Shown: positions 28,508 through 38,104 of the stretch, one piece after another
Layout of the letters: each line of letters opens with the position of its first letter
How positions within the stretch are numbered: the stretch's first letter is position 1
DNA from: a bacterium
GTDB taxonomy: Bacteria; Auribacterota; Auribacteria; Auribacterales; Auribacteraceae
Length of the DNA: 64,000 nucleotides
Direction: 5' to 3'
Assembly (NCBI GenBank): GCA_018435605.1
Contig: JAHDNF010000002.1
Span: forward strand, 1-64,000
Notes under the pieces: model-generated
The model's input: only the letters and a program-made list of their open reading frames with translations
What the model was told of the DNA's origin: nothing
Databases searched by the model: none
Program-made: the position numbers and the translations under genes

Positions 28508-29530
28508 TCATCCTGTATTTTTCTGTGAAACGTACAGTTTGAAAAGCTCTTTTTTATTACGGCTCAGAGATTTCAGTTCACCGCTTAAAAAAGCCGACTG
28601 CTCTACGCATGACAAAAATGCGTCGATAAGACGCACTCTATAGGTCGGTTTATCTTTGCCGAATATGAACAGGATAAAATTTATACCTATCAACGGAATA
28701 TTTTTTAAGATACCGAATCGGTATAACCTCCAGAAAACTACTTTAAGGTATCCGTATTTACGCATATCTTTATAAATAGCAAGTAGCTGTTGTTTGTCAA
28801 ACTCGCTTTGAATGTTTCCGTATCCGTAACGGGAATACTGCTCCCACAATTTCCTGATAGATGAAGCGTGTTTGTGATATATCACCGAGTCATCCGCATA
28901 CACGAGTTTTCCATCGGTTTGAGCCTGAATGCGATACGTCAGATCAAAATCACCGCCGCCGAAAATGGTACAATCGAAATACCCTACCTTCTCTAAGATA
29001 TATTTTCGATAGAAGGCATTGTTGGTCGCAATAGCCGCTGTTTTCTTTGCTATCCGCTCCGGCGAAAGCGTGGCCTGCTGATTGAACATACGGCGTTTTT
29101 CCTGATATATTTCTATGTAACGGCGCGGTTTATATCCTCTGATCCGCCCGCCGACGCCGATTACAGCAGGATCACGAAACCGTTCGACAGCCTTCTCAAT
29201 CCAATGTTCATCGGCTACGCAATCGCTGTCGGTAAATGCTACTATCTCGCCCTTAGCGTGCATAATACCTTTATTTCTGGCGGCATACGGAGATTGTCTG
29301 TCCGCCTCAAGCAGGTATATAACCGGATATTTTTTTATTATATCCGCTGTAGAATCTGTTGATTTGTTATCTACGATAATTATCTCATACATATTTTTCG
29401 GATATGTCTGAGCTAATAGAGCCGCTAAGCATAGCTCCATCATAGCCGCCGAATTATACGCCGGTACTACAACACTTACAAACGGCAGGTAAGGCCGTGA
29501 ATCATCCGATTGGTTCTTATCATTGATCAT
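28508..29530 (-). CDS. family 2 glycosyltransferase
   Basis: A 340-residue GT-A glycosyltransferase. VSVVVPAYNS starts the nucleotide-sugar fold, IIVDNKSTDST and the DxD-like FTDSDC metal site follow, and FGGGDFDLTYR is the acceptor-side motif. A weakly hydrophobic C-terminal stretch may bind the membrane. I start at the ATG at 29530 because GAGGTG lies ten bases upstream; the frame is open to a TTG at 29602 without a ribosome site. It lies at the left edge of the surface-glycan cluster and is divergent from the PMT-like gene. It probably transfers a sugar to a lipid-linked glycan; donor and acceptor are unknown. Confidence 0.9.
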   Translation of the reverse strand: MINDKNQSDDSRPYLPFVSVVVPAYNSAAMMELCLAALLAQTYPKNMYEIIIVDNKSTDSTADIIKKYPVIYLLEADRQSPYAARNKGIMHAKGEIVAFTDSDCVADEHWIEKAVERFRDPAVIGVGGRIRGYKPRRYIEIYQEKRRMFNQQATLSPERIAKKTAAIATNNAFYRKYILEKVGYFDCTIFGGGDFDLTYRIQAQTDGKLVYADDSVIYHKHASSIRKLWEQYSRYGYGNIQSEFDKQQLLAIYKDMRKYGYLKVVFWRLYRFGILKNIPLIGINFILFIFGKDKPTYRVRLIDAFLSCVEQSAFLSGELKSLSRNKKELFKLYVSQKNTG

Positions 29531-29652
29531 AGTTGCGATGCACCTCTGATATATTTTCCACAAAAAACTTATAAAGTGATTGACCGCCACATAGCGTTCC
29601 AATATTATACAACAGTATCTAATAAAAAATAATCTTTTTACGGTATTTTTTT

Positions 29653-30726
29653 ATGTTAACCTCAAAAAAATCTTCGGAAAAACTTCAAGCAGGACTGATC
29701 ATTGCCGCAGTTACGGTTATGTTGTGCGCATTAACAGTACGAATATTTGTCGCCGTATATACAGACCGTCTCGGTGCTATGCCGGTTTTGGAATCGGAGG
29801 TGATACACGATGCTCCGGCACAAGCTCTTGCCCGAGGAGAAAACCCTGGCAGGGTGCTTTTAACGCACTACCCCGGATTTACTTTTTTCCTGACAGCAGT
29901 TTTTAATCTATTGGGAGTAGATTATTCTATTGTCCGCCTGATTTTATTCAGCGTCACTGCCCTAACCTGCATTGTGATTTATTTTCTGGCGCGTGTTTTG
30001 ACAACACCGGCTACAGGATTGGCCGCAGGATTATGCTATGCCTTACTCCCCCAGTTAGTTTTACATAGTTTATATATCTTTCCCGGACAGATTTTTTCAT
30101 TACTGATAACGCTTGTCGTCGGATACTCCAGCATGTTTCAACAGCGTTACGACTGGAAGTATGGCGTAATTCTTGGGTTTGTGCTTGCGTGTAGCGCTTA
30201 TTTCGAACCTTGGATTATGCTTTATCCGCTTGTATACGGCGGATTGTATATGTTGTTGTATAGGAAAAACAGTTTTATCAACTGTTTTAAACTGCTCGTT
30301 ATACCCTTGACTGTCATGCTGATTCTGGTTGCGCCGTGGTTGTTGATACTGTTTACTTATGATGCTACTTCACTGCTGGCACGCTCCGACGGATTGTTGT
30401 TTGACTTAACCGGATGGATGGGATTCATTCCGCCGGCTAGATTAAAAATTCCCTTTCTCTTTACTTGGATAATATTTTACATCTTCACACTTGTCGGATT
30501 ACTGTTGTCACACCGCAACAAACTGTTTATGCCGTTACACGCATTCATGCTGGTCAGCCTGATTGTAACTGTTATACCCGGCTCCACAGTAACTTATCAA
30601 CCCGCAATATATGCGGTATCGAGCATATATGCAGGCGCAGGGTTTGTGGTTTGTCTGGCAAAATTTTTTAAAATAATGCGAATATCTGTTCCATGGCTGT
30701 CAGACATGTCATGGAGATATAGATAG
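29653..30726 (+). CDS. PMT/ArnT-like polytopic membrane glycosyltransferase
   Basis: A 357-residue membrane protein with about nine hydrophobic segments. An acidic residue pair after the first segment (LESEVIHDAP) and the following GENPGRVLLTHYPG resemble the first periplasmic loop of GT-C enzymes such as the PMT/ArnT/GT39-83 group, which use polyprenyl-phosphate sugars on the outer face of the inner membrane. It is shorter than most of them (450-600 residues) and lacks a large C-terminal domain. No clear Shine-Dalgarno site precedes the ATG. It opens the plus-strand half of the glycan cluster, 33 bp before the iron-sulfur fusion gene. Confidence 0.7.
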   Translation: MLTSKKSSEKLQAGLIIAAVTVMLCALTVRIFVAVYTDRLGAMPVLESEVIHDAPAQALARGENPGRVLLTHYPGFTFFLTAVFNLLGVDYSIVRLILFSVTALTCIVIYFLARVLTTPATGLAAGLCYALLPQLVLHSLYIFPGQIFSLLITLVVGYSSMFQQRYDWKYGVILGFVLACSAYFEPWIMLYPLVYGGLYMLLYRKNSFINCFKLLVIPLTVMLILVAPWLLILFTYDATSLLARSDGLLFDLTGWMGFIPPARLKIPFLFTWIIFYIFTLVGLLLSHRNKLFMPLHAFMLVSLIVTVIPGSTVTYQPAIYAVSSIYAGAGFVVCLAKFFKIMRISVPWLSDMSWRYR

Positions 30727-30759
30727 CCGAACGCGCTAATAACGGAGTTGATAACAGAT

Positions 30760-33273
30760 ATGCCTCAATCGACACAAAATCAAACGGTTGAGCAAACCGT
30801 CAAGCTGGATTTATGCCTTTCCTGCGGGATATGCCGTGCCGTGTGCCCCCACAATGCGGTAACCATGACACTGCACAAAGCACAGTTTATTCCTTTAATC
30901 GATACAGCGGCATGCACTCTATGCGGAGTATGCCTGCGTATGTGCCCCGGCTTCGACATTTTTCCGGAAACCTTTCGCAACCGGCAAATCGATAACATAG
31001 TTTCTCAGGAAAACTGCGCCGCGGCATATACCGTATTCAGCAAAGACGATAAAATCCGCTACGAAGGAACCAGCGGCGGATTTATTACTCATCTATTATG
31101 CCTTTTACTTCAAGATAACCTCTATGATGCGGCTTTCGTCCTGCCGTTCGATACCTTTGACGGCAAACAGGCCATGCTACAACCCGTTGCCGATACGGCA
31201 ACCATACTCGCTTCGGCAGGCTCAAAATATGTTCCTGCATCGGTAGAAAATATTATTTCCGCCTTACGTCACAACAAAAATACACGCTATATCATTGTCG
31301 GAACTTCATGCCAGATAGACGGTATCAAACAATATATCAATGAATTCAAATTGTCAGACTCAAACCTGTTTTTTTGCGGAATTTTATGCCACCGCACATT
31401 CAACTACAACGCCATCCGGTTTTATGAAGATATGTTCCGCGATAAAAAAAACGAACGTCTGACATCCATCCGATTCAGAACAAAAGAACAACTTGGATGG
31501 CCGGGCGGAACAAAACTGACTTTTTCGTCGGGTAAAGAAAAAATTGTCGGGCAGAATATTCGCAAGGAATGTAAAAAATATTTTCAGTTAAACCGCTGTT
31601 TATTTTGCTTCAATAAATTCAACCGGCAGGCGGATATCGCTTGCGGCGACTGCTATGTTCCTGAAGATAAAAACCCGAAAGGCTCGTCAAACATCCTTAT
31701 CCGCACACAAAAAGGAATGGACATTTTCAAAAAATACCAATCGTATTTCGTCAGCGAACCCGCAGATATGGAATTGATCAAAAAATCTCAGGATTTTTTA
31801 AAAGAAGCTGTAGAACACATTGAACACGCCGCTATAATGGCTGACCGGCTTTCAATACCGACCGCAATCAAACTAGAACCTCTACGCGCCGCTATAGCAC
31901 GGCAACGCCTAGCTCGCGAACAACGTTTGTTACATCTGGGACAACGATATGTTTACCTCGCAATACGGTTTTTAGTCAGATTCAGCACGATTGCTGAAAA
32001 CGACGCGATTCGATGGCATTTGGATACACTGAAATTCGCTCTTGTATTCCTGACAGGTATGGCCGCTCGAAAAAAGAAACCTGCTACCGCTGACAGGCAG
32101 AATGTAATTATAGTTGGCGGAGAATTGTTCAACAAAGGCGCGCAGGCTATGACATTTTCGGTCGTCGATTACGTCAAAAATCATTATCCAGATAAAAAAC
32201 TATATCTCTTTTCCGAAATAGACTACGAACGGACTGATTCGGACAAGCAGAAATACAATTTCGATATTGTCCCGTGGGATTTTGCGACAAAACTCCGGAT
32301 TGCCAACCGCATGAACCGGTTATTCATATTCAACGGAAGGTACTCTTTATGGGAACACCGACTGCGCTCAATACTGCAAAACGCCTGTTGCATGATTGAT
32401 ATCAGCGGGTTCGGTTTGTCGTCGCAATTCGGCGATTTCAAATCGTTCAATTACTTGCTCAACTTTATTGTCTCGTCCAATCATAGAATTCCGATATATC
32501 TGCTACCTCAATCGTTCGGACCGTTCAACTATTCCCGTTCACGAAATTATATGCTCATGGCACTGTGCAAAAAATGGCTCCATTACCCTGATAAAATTTT
32601 TTATCGGGAAAATGACGCGCTCGAACACCTGAAACAATTTAAAGATATCGCTACAGAAAAATCGCCCGACCTGATACTGCTATCACCGTCTGCCGACCCG
32701 AAAAGAATCTACAGGATAGTACCGACATTCCCTGAATATACTCCGCAGTCCGGCACTGTCGGAATAATTCCAAATATGATGTTGGAAAAAAATATAAAAC
32801 GGCCTGCCTTAATCGCGCTGTACGAAGATATAGTTAAGAAAATACTTGCTAACGGCGCAAATGTGGCAATCCTGCAACACGCCGAGGACGACCGTTGGTT
32901 GTGCCACAAACTCCGCCAAAGTTTCGCCTCCGAACCAAGAGTATCGGCTGTTACGGATGAGTTGCCGTCATTCGAACTTGAGCGGATAATATCCCGCTTC
33001 GACTGGATAGTCGGGTCGCGATATCATTCTATAATATACGCATATAAACATGGCATCCCTGCCGTGGTGTTGGGATGGGCGGAAAAATACGCAGAACTAA
33101 TGCGGGCGTTCGGTCATACCGCCTATTGTTTCGACAGCAGGTCTGATATATCTCAAATTTTAACTGGAATTGATCAAATGCTCGCAACACATAAACAGGT
33201 AGCGAAAATCATCAGAGAAAACCTCGAACATATTTTAAAGACAAACAATCCGCTTAATTTCATCCGATTATGA
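30760..33273 (+). CDS. fusion of 4Fe-4S/FrhB-like domain and polysaccharide pyruvyl transferase
   Basis: An 837-residue two-part protein. The N-terminal half has two 4Fe-4S motifs (Cys19, 22, 25, 29 and Cys52, 55, 58, 62), then a coenzyme-F420-hydrogenase beta-subunit-like (FrhB) flavin domain starting near YEGTSGGFITHLL, with more cysteines at about 285-305 (CLFC ... ACGDC). The C-terminal half (about 448-837) is a polysaccharide pyruvyl transferase, starting NVIIVGGELFNKGAQAM, related to WcaK/CsaB enzymes that put ketal pyruvate on sugars. I start at the ATG at 30760 (GGAG 12 bases upstream); an in-frame TTG at 30748 is less likely. The redox half may reduce or prepare a sugar or its carrier; that is inference. 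Confidence 0.88.
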   Translation: MPQSTQNQTVEQTVKLDLCLSCGICRAVCPHNAVTMTLHKAQFIPLIDTAACTLCGVCLRMCPGFDIFPETFRNRQIDNIVSQENCAAAYTVFSKDDKIRYEGTSGGFITHLLCLLLQDNLYDAAFVLPFDTFDGKQAMLQPVADTATILASAGSKYVPASVENIISALRHNKNTRYIIVGTSCQIDGIKQYINEFKLSDSNLFFCGILCHRTFNYNAIRFYEDMFRDKKNERLTSIRFRTKEQLGWPGGTKLTFSSGKEKIVGQNIRKECKKYFQLNRCLFCFNKFNRQADIACGDCYVPEDKNPKGSSNILIRTQKGMDIFKKYQSYFVSEPADMELIKKSQDFLKEAVEHIEHAAIMADRLSIPTAIKLEPLRAAIARQRLAREQRLLHLGQRYVYLAIRFLVRFSTIAENDAIRWHLDTLKFALVFLTGMAARKKKPATADRQNVIIVGGELFNKGAQAMTFSVVDYVKNHYPDKKLYLFSEIDYERTDSDKQKYNFDIVPWDFATKLRIANRMNRLFIFNGRYSLWEHRLRSILQNACCMIDISGFGLSSQFGDFKSFNYLLNFIVSSNHRIPIYLLPQSFGPFNYSRSRNYMLMALCKKWLHYPDKIFYRENDALEHLKQFKDIATEKSPDLILLSPSADPKRIYRIVPTFPEYTPQSGTVGIIPNMMLEKNIKRPALIALYEDIVKKILANGANVAILQHAEDDRWLCHKLRQSFASEPRVSAVTDELPSFELERIISRFDWIVGSRYHSIIYAYKHGIPAVVLGWAEKYAELMRAFGHTAYCFDSRSDISQILTGIDQMLATHKQVAKIIRENLEHILKTNNPLNFIRL

Positions 33274-34248
33274 TGCGGTATCTCTTTTTTTATATGACTC
33301 GACCTCGCCGGCAACCAATTTTTTATAAAAATGTTCATAAACGCAACCAAAATAGGTTAACATCTCTGTATGATAATAAAATTTTTCCACAGGTTTTCTT
33401 AACATTGAAAACTTCAGCCACAACCATAAATTTTTTGCGATAAACGTGAAAAAGTACAGGGGCAGGCCGAATATCGTGAATTTTGCTTCAAATTTTTGAA
33501 GACGATATGTTACCCGCCCGACTCCAAACATACGTTGCCGAAAATATTTCTTTGTAGCCTGACTCTTTTTCAAAGGATGCCACACCGCGGCTCCGCCAAC
33601 GTATACCCACTTTGAAATAGATGCGGAAAATCGGCTGAACAATTCGTAATCCGCTCCGGGCATAAGTTTTTTGCCACTCAAGCCGAAATAGGTGCTAAAA
33701 TATCCGTATCGCTCGAAAGCAGTTCGCCTGACAGCCATATTGACCGTCATAGGAGTTTGACCGGATAAATCATAAAGAGCATTGCCGTTGCCGTAATCGA
33801 GCGATAAGACTATCATCGACCGCATATATTCTCCGGTGGTGACCAGCCAGTCCGGCAATGTAAAATCAGGTTGCTTGAGTTTGATCCGTCCGCCGAAGCA
33901 CAGCATATCGGGATATTTTGCGAACGCATCGATATACGCCTGAATACATCCTTCATGGAGAATCACATCGTCGTCAAAAAAAATTAACCAGTCGCCTGTA
34001 CTTTCATCTATGCCGGTATTACGTGCATAGTTACAGCCTAAATTTTTTTCGTACACATACCGCAAATTGATTGCAGGATGTTTACCGTAATACGATTCCA
34101 CAACATCTTTTGTCCGGTCTTTTGAACCGTTGTCAACCACTAGAGACTCTATTGTTTGCCCTATAAACTTCTGGCTAATAACCGACTGCAACATCATATC
34201 GATATATTCCGATCTATTATGCGTAGGGGTGATAATAGATATTTTCAT
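33268..34248 (-). CDS. family 2 glycosyltransferase
   Basis: A 326-residue GT-A enzyme with ISIITPTHNRSEYI at the N terminus, VVDNGSKDRT, the metal site FFDDDVIL (about residue 90), and a hydrophobic stretch near 255-275 that may associate with the membrane. It should add one sugar in surface-glycan assembly. Its ATG overlaps the stop of the preceding glycerophosphotransferase gene by four bases (ATGA), so the two are coupled. Its end overlaps the end of the convergent fusion gene by six bases, showing a tightly packed cluster. Confidence 0.9.
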   Translation of the reverse strand: MKISIITPTHNRSEYIDMMLQSVISQKFIGQTIESLVVDNGSKDRTKDVVESYYGKHPAINLRYVYEKNLGCNYARNTGIDESTGDWLIFFDDDVILHEGCIQAYIDAFAKYPDMLCFGGRIKLKQPDFTLPDWLVTTGEYMRSMIVLSLDYGNGNALYDLSGQTPMTVNMAVRRTAFERYGYFSTYFGLSGKKLMPGADYELFSRFSASISKWVYVGGAAVWHPLKKSQATKKYFRQRMFGVGRVTYRLQKFEAKFTIFGLPLYFFTFIAKNLWLWLKFSMLRKPVEKFYYHTEMLTYFGCVYEHFYKKLVAGEVESYKKRDTAS

Positions 34249-35447
34249 GGTGTAAGCTCCTTCCTAGGCCGTAATCCGCAATATGAGCACACAGCCATAT
34301 AAACCCGTTGGCATGCCGTTGCGTCACGCACTTCGTTAAATGTACGGCATACCTGCTCATATTGTTGCGCATACACGGACTGATCTCGCGTTAACGCAGA
34401 AATATGTTCTATTGTTTCACGCCAATTCTTAGCTTTCGGACCCGGTGTAACCTCGTCGTAATTATAAAAAAAACCTATTTGCTCCGGTTGTATTTCAAAC
34501 GGCACAAACAATACCGGTTTAACAAGTAATAAATAATCGAAAAACACGCTTGCGTAATCGGTTATCAGAAAATCGGTCATCAGCAAAAGCGGATAAATAT
34601 CGCCTATACAATCTGACTCTTTGATAAAAAATATATTGCTTTGCGATCGCAAACTTAAATACCGCTCGGTTTCCTGATATGGTTTAACCAACAAAAGTGT
34701 GTCTATCGTCTGCAACTGCCGGTTGATATCCTTTAGTTTTGCAAAGAAATGACCTGCATCATCATGTGGCATAAAAATGCCGGTTTTGGAATATTTTTTT
34801 ATATGCGGGGCAATCATTTTAAGCAAAGGATCACTGAAATCCACCCCTTTAAAAAATTGGTCGTTGCGCGGATAACCGGTGACGACAACATCTTTTATAG
34901 GAACGCGGAAATGATCAGTATAAACCTTTGCGACATTATCCGATGTAGCGATCACCATAGCCCTCGGCCAGTTGTAAAGATACCGTTTGAACAACGGAAT
35001 CGTTCTAGGACAACTTAGTTTGGATTGAATAATTTCATCACAGTCCGGCACTGTGCGGAATGGCGTGCCCCTGCGCAGTTGAACAACCTTTGTTTTTCGC
35101 GTGACTGTGGCGTATTCGTTGACGTCATAAAGATTGTGGGTTATGATACAACACCCAGCCCGCATAGATAGCCATATCCCCTTCAGGCTGTATGAGTCGT
35201 ATACTGCGTATCCTTTTGAAGATACATATTCCCGTACTCTATCATCCCTAGTCAGCCACACTGCTTTGATATCCGGGCAATATTGGGAAACATATTCGAA
35301 AAAATATCGGGCGTTACCCCAATATTTTTCTCCAAACCACGAGCCGAAAACCCACAGATTTTTTTTTGCAGGTATCAGATGAGAAAGAATATATATAAGG
35401 TCGCATCTGATGTAATAAAAAATTATCCGCAAACTATATTCCGTCAC
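34245..35447 (-). CDS. CDP-glycerol glycerophosphotransferase family protein (TagB/TagF-like)
   Basis: A 400-residue protein with the family patterns WVFGSWFGEKYWGNARYFFEY near residue 31, LRRGTPFRTV, VTGYPRNDQF, and the UDP/CDP-binding-like LITDYASVFFDYLLLVKPV. TagB and TagF transfer glycerol-phosphate from CDP-glycerol in teichoic acid synthesis of Gram-positive bacteria, but homologues also occur in Gram-negative capsule loci. A hydrophobic N-terminal patch suggests membrane association. The start is a GTG at 35447 with a modest AGGCGG site. It leads a two-gene minus-strand unit. No CDP-glycerol synthase gene (tagD) is in the window, so the donor may be another CDP-polyol. Confidence 0.85.
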   Translation of the reverse strand: MTEYSLRIIFYYIRCDLIYILSHLIPAKKNLWVFGSWFGEKYWGNARYFFEYVSQYCPDIKAVWLTRDDRVREYVSSKGYAVYDSYSLKGIWLSMRAGCCIITHNLYDVNEYATVTRKTKVVQLRRGTPFRTVPDCDEIIQSKLSCPRTIPLFKRYLYNWPRAMVIATSDNVAKVYTDHFRVPIKDVVVTGYPRNDQFFKGVDFSDPLLKMIAPHIKKYSKTGIFMPHDDAGHFFAKLKDINRQLQTIDTLLLVKPYQETERYLSLRSQSNIFFIKESDCIGDIYPLLLMTDFLITDYASVFFDYLLLVKPVLFVPFEIQPEQIGFFYNYDEVTPGPKAKNWRETIEHISALTRDQSVYAQQYEQVCRTFNEVRDATACQRVYMAVCSYCGLRPRKELTP

Positions 35448-35591
35448 TTTACCGCCTTTTCCGGATTGTATATCAACAGCATCGCGCTTATAATAATACG
35501 AAATATTTTAAGAATTGCGAATATATAATTGCTAAATGATCCTTTTATATTATTATATCTAAGATAACAGGTAAAAATTAGAGGATTTTCT

Positions 35592-36782
35592 ATGAAAATA
35601 GGATTTGATGCAAGGCTGTTGTTGAATGATTTACGCGGAATAGGCGTATACTTATTCAATCTGCTCAATCAGCTACTTGAACAGGGTTTAGGGAATGAAT
35701 ATATCCTGTATGTCAATGAATCTTCGCCTTACATAACTACAAAAGCCTCGTCTTCTCCGGTAATTGAAAAACTGCGGGCATATCCGGAGGTAACCATCCG
35801 AAACATATCTGCGCCCAACGATTTTCTATGGGAACAACTCCTGCTTCCGATACAGTTGACATACGACAAGCCGGATATACTGCACATGCCTGCCAATCGC
35901 GCCCCGCGTATATGCCCTTGCAAGCTGGTTGTAACTGTTCATGACGTGATAGAGCTATTGTTTTTCGATCAGTTTTTTTACACGCAAAAAACCCTTCGTG
36001 GACGTTTTTACGACTGGCGGACGGCGAATTATATGAAGTACATGTATTATCGAATTTTTCCGCGTGCCGACAAAATAATAACAGTATCGAATACATCAAA
36101 AAAAGATATACATAATATGCTGAATATTCCTCTTGACCGTATAGCGGTTGTGCATCAATCATATAACAGCGCATTGCGACCGGCAGACGCCCCTACGCGA
36201 GATTATCTGTTCACGCTCGGGTGTGTAGCCGCACATAAAAACAGCGTAGCTGTGATAAAGGCCTACAATCTATTGCCTCAACAATTGCGCGAAAAATACA
36301 AACTGGAAATAGTCGGCTGTTGTCCTGAACTGAAAAGTCTGGTTGACAGCATCGGCGACCCGAACATCAAACTCAAAAACTCCGATTTTTCAATACCGCT
36401 GGATAGCCGTTACGGCAATGCAATCGGTTTTGTATATCCATCTCTTTATGAAGGATTCGGCCTGCCGGTGCTTGAAGCTATGGCATGCGGTACTCCGGTC
36501 ATTGCCTCCAATAAAGGTTCCATACCTGAGGTAGCGGGCGACGCGGCGCTGTATATAGACCCTGAAGACATAGGATCTATCGCAAACGCTATGGAAAAAC
36601 TTCTAACAGACCGCTTGTTGCGCGATAACCTCATGAAAAAGGGGTTCGATCAGCTAAGAAAGTATTCTTGGCAAACCTGCGCCCGAAAAACTCATGCGGT
36701 ATATGAACAGACTATCAACAGTCAACCTATCGGTAAAAAAAATCCCTCTCTTCAAAAATCAAGAAAGAATCCCGACCTATGA
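35592..36782 (+). CDS. family 4 (GT-B) glycosyltransferase
   Basis: A 396-residue retaining glycosyltransferase. The N terminus KIGFDARLLLNDLRGIGVY is the acceptor-side start of GT4 enzymes. The C-terminal donor site shows YPSLYEGFGLPVLEAMACGT followed by PVIASNKGSIPEVAGDAA, including the E(x7)E pattern. It resembles mannosyl- or galactosyl-transferases of O-antigen and capsule loci. AGAGGA lies about eight bases before the ATG. Its stop overlaps the start of the radical SAM gene by four bases (ATGA), so the two are made together. Confidence 0.92.
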   Translation: MKIGFDARLLLNDLRGIGVYLFNLLNQLLEQGLGNEYILYVNESSPYITTKASSSPVIEKLRAYPEVTIRNISAPNDFLWEQLLLPIQLTYDKPDILHMPANRAPRICPCKLVVTVHDVIELLFFDQFFYTQKTLRGRFYDWRTANYMKYMYYRIFPRADKIITVSNTSKKDIHNMLNIPLDRIAVVHQSYNSALRPADAPTRDYLFTLGCVAAHKNSVAVIKAYNLLPQQLREKYKLEIVGCCPELKSLVDSIGDPNIKLKNSDFSIPLDSRYGNAIGFVYPSLYEGFGLPVLEAMACGTPVIASNKGSIPEVAGDAALYIDPEDIGSIANAMEKLLTDRLLRDNLMKKGFDQLRKYSWQTCARKTHAVYEQTINSQPIGKKNPSLQKSRKNPDL

Positions 36783-37963
36783 ATCATATCTCTTCACTTC
36801 TTAATAAACTAAAGCGCCATTCCGTGCAGGAACTACCCCATTTGATATATACAAACCTTCGCTATTATATTTTTGACGACCTGAAATTTTTACGATACAG
36901 ACTGCCGTTCGGATACGCCCCGTTTCCCTATACGATAAACATCAAACTGACAAACCGCTGTAATCTTAATTGCCTGATGTGCGGGCAAACGAAAAGCCGT
37001 CATTCTTCATGGCAAAAAGAAGAGCTGAAACCCCATGAATGGATATCTTTCATAAAAAGTATCCGATCGAAAAAACCGTTCATATCGTTCTGGGGGGGGG
37101 AACCTCTTGTCTATGAAGGAATTATTGATATTCTCCGCTCTATTGACGAACTGGGTCTAAAAGCCGGAATCATCACCAATGGCGTGCTTTTAAAAAAATA
37201 CGCGAATCAGCTTGCCCAGCTTGATTGCCTGCACTGCGGAATCTCTCTTGACGGACCGCCCGAAACCCACGATCTGGTAAGAAACAAGCAAGGAGTTTTT
37301 AAGGAACTTCTCGAAGGAGTGCAGATGCTACGGCAGGCGCGCAAAGATTTAGGTAAACCGCCTTTGGAGATGGGGGTTATTTATTCTACCCTAACGCCGC
37401 AAAATCAATATCAAATACCCGAACTGCTTAAAACCGCGGCACAGTTCGCTCCTCGTGAAATGTATATATCTTACCTGACCTTTGTCACCAAAGAAATGGC
37501 AGACGCAACCAATATTATGATGAACAAGCAGTTCGGAGTCGAATACGATCTCGACGCATTCAATGCCGACATTTCGGTCTATGACATAGAACACATAGAA
37601 CGCATGACCGACTGGATGCGTTCTAATAGCGGCAATGCAAACTTCGCCGCTCAATTCAACCCTAAAATTCCTGCGGGCGATGTCCGTCGTTACTACTTTG
37701 ATACACGCTATGCTATGGGACGCAAAACATGCTATCGCCCATGGTTTGTCGCTGAAATTCTGCCAAACGGACAAATGCACTTCTGTCCTGATTATCCGGG
37801 ATACCGGTTTGGAGATATCCGAACACAGCAATTTAAAAATATATGGAACGGCAAACAGGCGCGAGCGTTCAGAAAATTTTTGAAAATGAAAAATTTATTT
37901 CCAATGTGTACCCGTTGTTGCGGTTTGCTCACATATCAACCTAGAAAAATATTAAATCAATAG
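36779..37963 (+). CDS. radical SAM/SPASM-type enzyme in the glycan cluster
   Basis: A 394-residue radical SAM enzyme with the cluster motif CNLNCLMC (Cys61, 65, 68), the SAM-binding WGGEPL (about 105) and a C-terminal SPASM-like region (CYRPWFVAEILPNG, FCPD, FGDI, then CTRCC) that would hold a second iron-sulfur cluster. Such enzymes modify peptides or small molecules by radical chemistry. In glycan loci they are often found without known substrate; methylation-like, dehydrogenation or epimerisation of a sugar or lipid are options. A run of nine G (37092-37100) encodes part of the WGGE motif. It is coupled to the GT4 gene and ends the cluster. Confidence 0.88.
   Translation: MNHISSLLNKLKRHSVQELPHLIYTNLRYYIFDDLKFLRYRLPFGYAPFPYTINIKLTNRCNLNCLMCGQTKSRHSSWQKEELKPHEWISFIKSIRSKKPFISFWGGEPLVYEGIIDILRSIDELGLKAGIITNGVLLKKYANQLAQLDCLHCGISLDGPPETHDLVRNKQGVFKELLEGVQMLRQARKDLGKPPLEMGVIYSTLTPQNQYQIPELLKTAAQFAPREMYISYLTFVTKEMADATNIMMNKQFGVEYDLDAFNADISVYDIEHIERMTDWMRSNSGNANFAAQFNPKIPAGDVRRYYFDTRYAMGRKTCYRPWFVAEILPNGQMHFCPDYPGYRFGDIRTQQFKNIWNGKQARAFRKFLKMKNLFPMCTRCCGLLTYQPRKILNQ
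37092..37100 (+). repeat. G9 homopolymer inside the radical SAM gene
   Basis: Nine consecutive G encode Trp-Gly-Gly-Glu of the SAM-binding motif. Runs of this length are prone to slippage. A gain or loss of one base would shift the frame and stop the protein early. Confidence 0.8.
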
Positions 37964-38027
37964 AACCCTTAAAAGGCGTAACAATTTTTAACATATTACA
38001 CACACACATAATAGCGATAAAATTATG

Positions 38028-38055
38028 TTTGCTATTTTCGTATCTCTTTTATAAT
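38028..38055 (+). promoter_or_regulatory. possible promoter of the receiver-kinase gene
   Basis: TTTGCT (38028-38033) and a perfect TATAAT (38050-38055) are 16 bases apart, 50 bases before the chosen ATG, in the 120-bp gap after the glycan cluster. Matched by eye. Confidence 0.35.
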
Positions 38056-38104
38056 ATTATTATACGAATCAAAACTTTCGAGTGTGTTGGTGAAAGAAAA
38101 AATC

